From Nostoc sp. GT001 (GTDB lineage: Bacteria > Cyanobacteriota > Cyanobacteriia > Cyanobacteriales > Nostocaceae), in contig NZ_JAUDRJ010000003.1 in NCBI RefSeq assembly GCF_030382115.1, forward strand, positions 1,084,685 to 1,103,664: a stretch of 18,980 bases of DNA. The letters are read 5' to 3'. The position numbers and the translations under genes were made by a program. The notes under the pieces were generated by a model. It saw only the letters and a list, made by a program, of their open reading frames with translations. It had not been told where the DNA came from and searched no databases. Shown piece after piece: positions 16,055-18,980 of the stretch. Position 1 is the first letter of the stretch. The number at the start of each line of letters is the position of its first letter.

Positions 16055-16960
16055 ATGCCAAAGCCTCGTTTTTTTCGCTTTTTTCGCCATCTCAATTGGC
16101 GCACGATTAAAAAAACTTTTTCCAGGACAATCGAAAGGCGACTTTTAGGACTCGCCTCAGAAATCGCCTTCAATGCCATGTTATCCCTGTTTCCAGCAAT
16201 TCTTGCTATCATCACAGCCATTGGCTTATTGGCAGAATCTTTACAAAATACCTTTAAACAACTGGCGGCACAACTAAGTCAAGTCCTACCCGAACAAGCC
16301 CTGAATCTGATTCGTGATTTTGCTACCGCAGAAATTACTAATTCCAAAAACAGTGGTTTATTTTCTCTAAGCTTTGTATTAGCAATTTGGACTGCTTCGG
16401 GGGCGGTGAGTACCGCAATGACAGCCCTCGATCAAATCCATCAAATTTCTCCAGAAAACATCCGCCCCTTTTGGAAAGCCAAACTTGTCTCTCTGGGATT
16501 AACAGTCGGTACTATGTTGCTTTTAGTATTGGCTTCTTTCTCAGTGTTTACTAGCGACTGGCTTTTGGGAATAGTAGTGCGCGAAAATAGTTCTTTGATA
16601 TTTTTGTTGCATCTTTGGCTACTGTTACGCTGGGCTTTATCTTTAAGCATTGTTGCTGTCGCCTTTGGCTTTGTCTATCGCTATGGGCCAAGCAAATGGA
16701 ATTCAGGTACGCCGATGATGCCTGGAGCAATTTTAGCGGCTGTTTTTTGGGCAATGTTGTCTGCTCTATTTCGGTTATATGTGGCGAATTTTGGCAATTA
16801 TAATAAAGTATATGGTGCTGTAGGGGCTGTGATAGTTTTAATGCTCTGGCTGTCAATGAGCGCTGCTGTTCTGTTAATTGGCGATCAGTTGAACGTAACC
16901 GTCGGCGAAGATATGCGCTTAAAAGCCCAACCGCAATCGAAAGTAAAATATTATTCGTAA
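16055..16960 (+). CDS. YihY/virulence factor BrkB family membrane protein
   Basis: 301 residues with six membrane segments at about 38-58, 102-122, 142-170, 180-208, 220-242 and 252-276. The family signatures are ASEIAFNAMLSLFPAILAI near the N-terminus and NYNKVYGAVGAVIVLMLWL with LLIGDQLN near the C-terminus. The family (UPF0761) is an inner-membrane protein of unsettled function, once wrongly called RNase BN. The basic N-terminus (RFFRFFRHLNWRTIKK) should lie in the cytoplasm. ATG at 16055 has no strong ribosome binding site; a HIP1 site lies 55 bases upstream. The DUF4112 gene follows after 80 bases on the same strand and may be co-transcribed. Confidence 0.92.
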   Translation: MPKPRFFRFFRHLNWRTIKKTFSRTIERRLLGLASEIAFNAMLSLFPAILAIITAIGLLAESLQNTFKQLAAQLSQVLPEQALNLIRDFATAEITNSKNSGLFSLSFVLAIWTASGAVSTAMTALDQIHQISPENIRPFWKAKLVSLGLTVGTMLLLVLASFSVFTSDWLLGIVVRENSSLIFLLHLWLLLRWALSLSIVAVAFGFVYRYGPSKWNSGTPMMPGAILAAVFWAMLSALFRLYVANFGNYNKVYGAVGAVIVLMLWLSMSAAVLLIGDQLNVTVGEDMRLKAQPQSKVKYYS

Positions 16961-17040
16961 ATACCTGAGAAAATGATTGCAAAAGCTCAGTAGGGGAGTA
17001 AAATATCTAACGATTCAATACAAAGTTAGCGATCGCCTCC

Positions 17041-17547
17041 ATGCCTGATTCTCCTCCTCGATTTCCGATGATTGAACCTGATGCCAAAGCACCCACCTTG
17101 AAGCGCCTGCGTCAGTTAAGTCGGCTGCTGGATAATGTTATTACCATTCCTGGCACAAAGATTGGTTTTGGTTTAGATCCAATTTTAGGACTCATACCGA
17201 TTGGTGGTGATTTTTTGGGAATAATGTTTTCTAGCTACATCATTCTAGAAGCAGCACGGCTAGGCGTATCTAGAGCCACTCTAGGTAAAATGGTTTTGAA
17301 TATAATCATTGATGGTTTAGTAGGCGCTGTCCCAGTTTTGGGAGACTTTTTTGATTTTGCCTGGAGAGCTAACACTAATAATATCAAGCTCTTGGAAGAA
17401 TACTTAAAGTTTCCCAGCGAGCAAAAGAGTGCAGATCGGTGGTTTATCTTTGCCGTTTTGGCTGGACTGTTGCTAATTTCCATTGTCTTAGTAGCATTGC
17501 CCGTGATCCTAATTAGAATTTTGTGGAGCGCCTTTACAGGCGGTTAA
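17041..17547 (+). CDS. DUF4112 domain membrane protein
   Basis: 168 residues. The DUF4112 core runs from about 20 to 125: LRQLSRLLDNVITIPGTKIG, FGLDPILGLIPIGGDFLG and DGLVGAVPVLGDFFDFAWRAN. The repeated GDF/GDFFD after Ile-Pro or Val-Pro turns is the family hallmark. A clear membrane segment follows at about 133-160, after the charged EQKSADRW. Function of the family is unknown. The ATG stands four bases after a HIP1 site (17029-17036), so the upstream region has little room for a normal ribosome binding site other than CCTCC, which is the wrong sense. The stop codon is one base before the start of the hydrolase gene. Confidence 0.9.
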   Translation: MPDSPPRFPMIEPDAKAPTLKRLRQLSRLLDNVITIPGTKIGFGLDPILGLIPIGGDFLGIMFSSYIILEAARLGVSRATLGKMVLNIIIDGLVGAVPVLGDFFDFAWRANTNNIKLLEEYLKFPSEQKSADRWFIFAVLAGLLLISIVLVALPVILIRILWSAFTGG

Positions 17548-17548
17548 A

Positions 17549-18499
17549 TTGTTTATTGATAAAAGAATGAAAGATTGGTGGCAAGCTACTTTTCCCAAAG
17601 GGCGGCAAAGTTTAGTTATTAGTGATGCTAAAGGTTATCCTATACAAATTGCTTATGGCGAAAAAGGTAAAGGTAAACCGCTAATTTTATTACATGGTAT
17701 GGGGAGTTGGAGCTACAATTGGCGCCACAGTGTAGCAGCATTATCTAAATATTACCGAGTAATTTGTTTTGATGCCAAAGGTTTTGGTTTTTCAGAAAAA
17801 CCATTATCTCGTAAAGAACACAACGGTCATCAAGTTATTGAGTTTCAAAGAATTATTCAGGCATTATGTGATGAACCCGCAGTGATTGTGGCAGAATCTT
17901 TGGGGGGATTAGTTGCCCTTGCTCTTGCTCAAGAAAATCCGCAGTTAATCGGACGGCTTATAGTAGTAAACGTACCTGTTTTTGCCGAACAGCTACCCCA
18001 TTGGTCTATGTGGCTGCTTGCCAAAACACCCTTAGAAGTAATGCAAACAATTGACTCCTTACGTCTGACATATTTGTTTGCACCTCTATTTAGAGAAGTT
18101 ATGGCAATAGAAAGACGTGGGGTATTATTCGATCCCTCAATTTTGACGCAGGAAGATATCTATTGGATAACTTACCCGTTTACTGAATTGCCTGGTACGA
18201 TCGCAAAAGTTGCCGAAGAGTTACAAATAGCGGCGCGAGAAATCGAGAATTGGCAAGCAAATAAGCCAAATATGCTCACCAAAATTCAAAATAATCTGAG
18301 TGCAATTAAGTGTCCTACACTAGTTTTGTGGGGTGAGCAAGATAGTTGGTTTCCTGCTAGTCATGGTAAAAAATTACATCAACATATCCCCAATTCCAAA
18401 TTACAGATTTTATCTAACTGTTGTCATGATGCCTCAACTGGTGCTTCTGAGGTGTTGAATAAAACGATTCTTGAGTTTTTACAAGATACTAACTTCTAA
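17549..18499 (+). CDS. Alpha/beta-hydrolase fold protein
   Basis: 316 residues counted from TTG 17549, which directly follows the DUF4112 stop (TAA-A-TTG) with AGGCGG just upstream, pointing to coupled translation. ATG 17567 (MKDWWQATFP) is the alternative start. The oxyanion region is LILLHGMGSWSYNWR (46-58). The nucleophile elbow is VAESLGG with S117; its first position is Ala instead of the usual Gly. The acid is D265 in WGEQDSWFP and the base H293 in NCCHDAST. A helical lid lies at about 145-245. The fold matches hydrolases of the epoxide hydrolase/haloperoxidase/esterase superfamily with no signal peptide. The acid follows strand 7 in the normal place, so the triad is complete. Substrate unknown. 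Confidence 0.92.
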   Translation: MFIDKRMKDWWQATFPKGRQSLVISDAKGYPIQIAYGEKGKGKPLILLHGMGSWSYNWRHSVAALSKYYRVICFDAKGFGFSEKPLSRKEHNGHQVIEFQRIIQALCDEPAVIVAESLGGLVALALAQENPQLIGRLIVVNVPVFAEQLPHWSMWLLAKTPLEVMQTIDSLRLTYLFAPLFREVMAIERRGVLFDPSILTQEDIYWITYPFTELPGTIAKVAEELQIAAREIENWQANKPNMLTKIQNNLSAIKCPTLVLWGEQDSWFPASHGKKLHQHIPNSKLQILSNCCHDASTGASEVLNKTILEFLQDTNF

Positions 18500-18503
18500 A
18501 GAA

Positions 18504-18704
18504 GAATTCAGAAGCCAGAATTCAGAATTCAGTAATCTTTTAGTAGGGCTTTTAAATCCGGTGATTCAAGTGCTCTCTACGTTCGCGCAGCGTGTTGCAG
18601 ACAGACGCTACGCGTAGCTTAATTCTGAGCAAGAGTATTACTGTTACGCTATATACCAGTTGCACAAAATTCATTCTGACTCCTGAATTCTAACTTCTGA
18701 ATTC
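18504..18704. repeat. Inverted-repeat-bounded intergenic element
   Basis: The 22 bases at 18504-18525 match the reverse complement of 18683-18704 with two mismatches. Both arms are built of GAATTCAG units. Between them lies a palindromic repeat of the kind seen at 13066-13172. The element begins five bases after the hydrolase stop codon. It could form a large hairpin in the hydrolase transcript, but without a T-run it is not a clear terminator. Confidence 0.65.
18575..18620. repeat. Second copy of the dispersed palindromic repeat
   Basis: Contains the perfect 12-bp palindrome GCTACGCGTAGC (18607-18618). AGACGCTACGCGTAGCTT (18603-18620) is 17/18 identical to 13099-13116. It is nested inside the inverted-repeat element 18504-18704. 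Confidence 0.7.
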
Positions 18705-18712
18705 TGTTTCGA

Positions 18713-18763
18713 TAAAAAGAGAGTGGGAGGAAGCATATCAGTTAGCTTTCAGACTCCCACTCT
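18713..18763 (-). terminator. Intrinsic terminator reading leftward
   Basis: On the minus strand AGAGTGGGAG (18763-18754) pairs with CTCCCACTCT (18729-18720), with an inner AAGC/GCTT stem, and is followed by CTTTTTATC. Only the minus strand has the T-run, so it ends a leftward transcript that starts within the last 200 bases of the window or beyond it. Confidence 0.7.
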
Positions 18764-18922
18764 ACCATTTGCTGCTGAAGTGAACAGGAATGTATACAGA
18801 CGTTACCCATTAGGGGGCTAATGCGTAGTTCAACAACAACGCCTGTACGCATTGAATATTCCTGTTGCAGCAAATGCCAAACCTGATTATTGAATTTATT
18901 TACTGAGATAAATACTCGGCAA
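18713..18922 (-). ncRNA. Candidate structured small RNA, minus strand
   Basis: On the minus strand a possible -10 box TATAAC (18934-18929) is followed by about 45 nt including a TATTTA/TAAATA hairpin. A 19-bp stem comes next: 18858-18876 pairs with 18766-18775 plus 18783-18791, with a 7-nt bulge. Inside it AATGCGTA/TACGCATT (18820-18827 with 18846-18853) forms a hairpin. An alternative hairpin, CATTAG/CTAATG (18808-18813 with 18818-18823), uses overlapping bases. An intrinsic terminator ends the transcript at about 18713. I cannot match it to a known RNA family; it does not have the single-rod shape of 6S RNA. A 72-codon frame (18742-18960) overlaps it but looks incidental. A palindromic mobile-element remnant is the main alternative. 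Confidence 0.4.
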
Positions 18923-18980
18923 ATAATTGTTATAGATAGCTTTTTGTTTTTGTAACCCACTTAGTAAATAGTGTTTTACA

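Noticed and set aside
16551..16982. 143-codon open frame on the minus strand
   Set aside because: It lies opposite the BrkB-family gene, whose membrane segments and family motifs are clear. Its protein has no recognisable features.
18713..18922. 6S RNA
   Set aside because: The ends do not pair into one long rod with a central bubble. The 3' end is a separate terminator hairpin.
18742..18960. 72-codon minus-strand frame starting at GTG
   Set aside because: It spans the stems of the structured RNA candidate and part of its terminator. The protein is unrecognised and no ribosome binding site is seen, so base pairing explains the sequence better.

Overview
The window comes from a filamentous, Nostoc/Anabaena-type cyanobacterium. 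At least twelve copies of the HIP1 octamer GCGATCGC are present (657, 1451, 3954, 8611, 10792, 12913, 14430, 14948, 15079, 15590, 15993, 17029). Intergenic spaces carry low-complexity and palindromic repeats typical of Nostocales genomes. Several protein families are cyanobacterial: an SLH/OprB-type porin, a DUF4112 protein and small coiled-coil proteins. No tRNA, rRNA or CRISPR array is visible.

Layout. (1) 1-1940, plus strand: a strong hairpin, an intact threonine synthase and a CysO-like sulfur-carrier protein, closed by an intrinsic terminator. (2) 2084-7846, minus strand: a three-gene cassette transcribed as GAF-GAF-GAF histidine kinase, then stand-alone receiver (overlapping and translationally coupled), then a 979-residue subtilisin-like protease with no signal peptide. 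A 92-bp MITE-like element with terminal inverted repeats and a 7-bp target duplication sits between receiver and protease. The cassette is visibly more AT-rich than its flanks. (3) 7847-8736: AT-rich spacer with no convincing gene. (4) 8737-10446, minus: an SLH-OprB porin broken by two single-base frameshifts. (5) 10660-13017, plus: a large cyanobacterial membrane-anchored protein of unknown function. (6) 13020-14280: repeats and small hypothetical genes. (7) 14286-15378, plus: a second threonine synthase, broken by one extra base just before the PLP-lysine motif. (8) 15422-15922, minus: a coiled-coil protein whose C-terminus is written by a repeat. (9) 16055-18499, plus: YihY/BrkB membrane protein, DUF4112 protein and an alpha/beta hydrolase, the last two probably co-translated. 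(10) 18500-18980: repeats, then a structured minus-strand RNA candidate ending in an intrinsic terminator.

How the genes may work together. The kinase, receiver and protease look like one signalling unit: a soluble sensor, a receiver without a DNA-binding output, and a cytosolic protease as possible effector. This link is inferred from gene order only. The threonine synthase and CysO-like protein form a second unit, resembling the pairing of a fold-type II PLP enzyme with a protein-thiocarboxylate sulfur donor. Three frameshifts within 5 kb (two in the porin, one in thrC2) mean either real gene decay or sequence errors. Two of them can be explained by the same change, a T inserted into CCAG.
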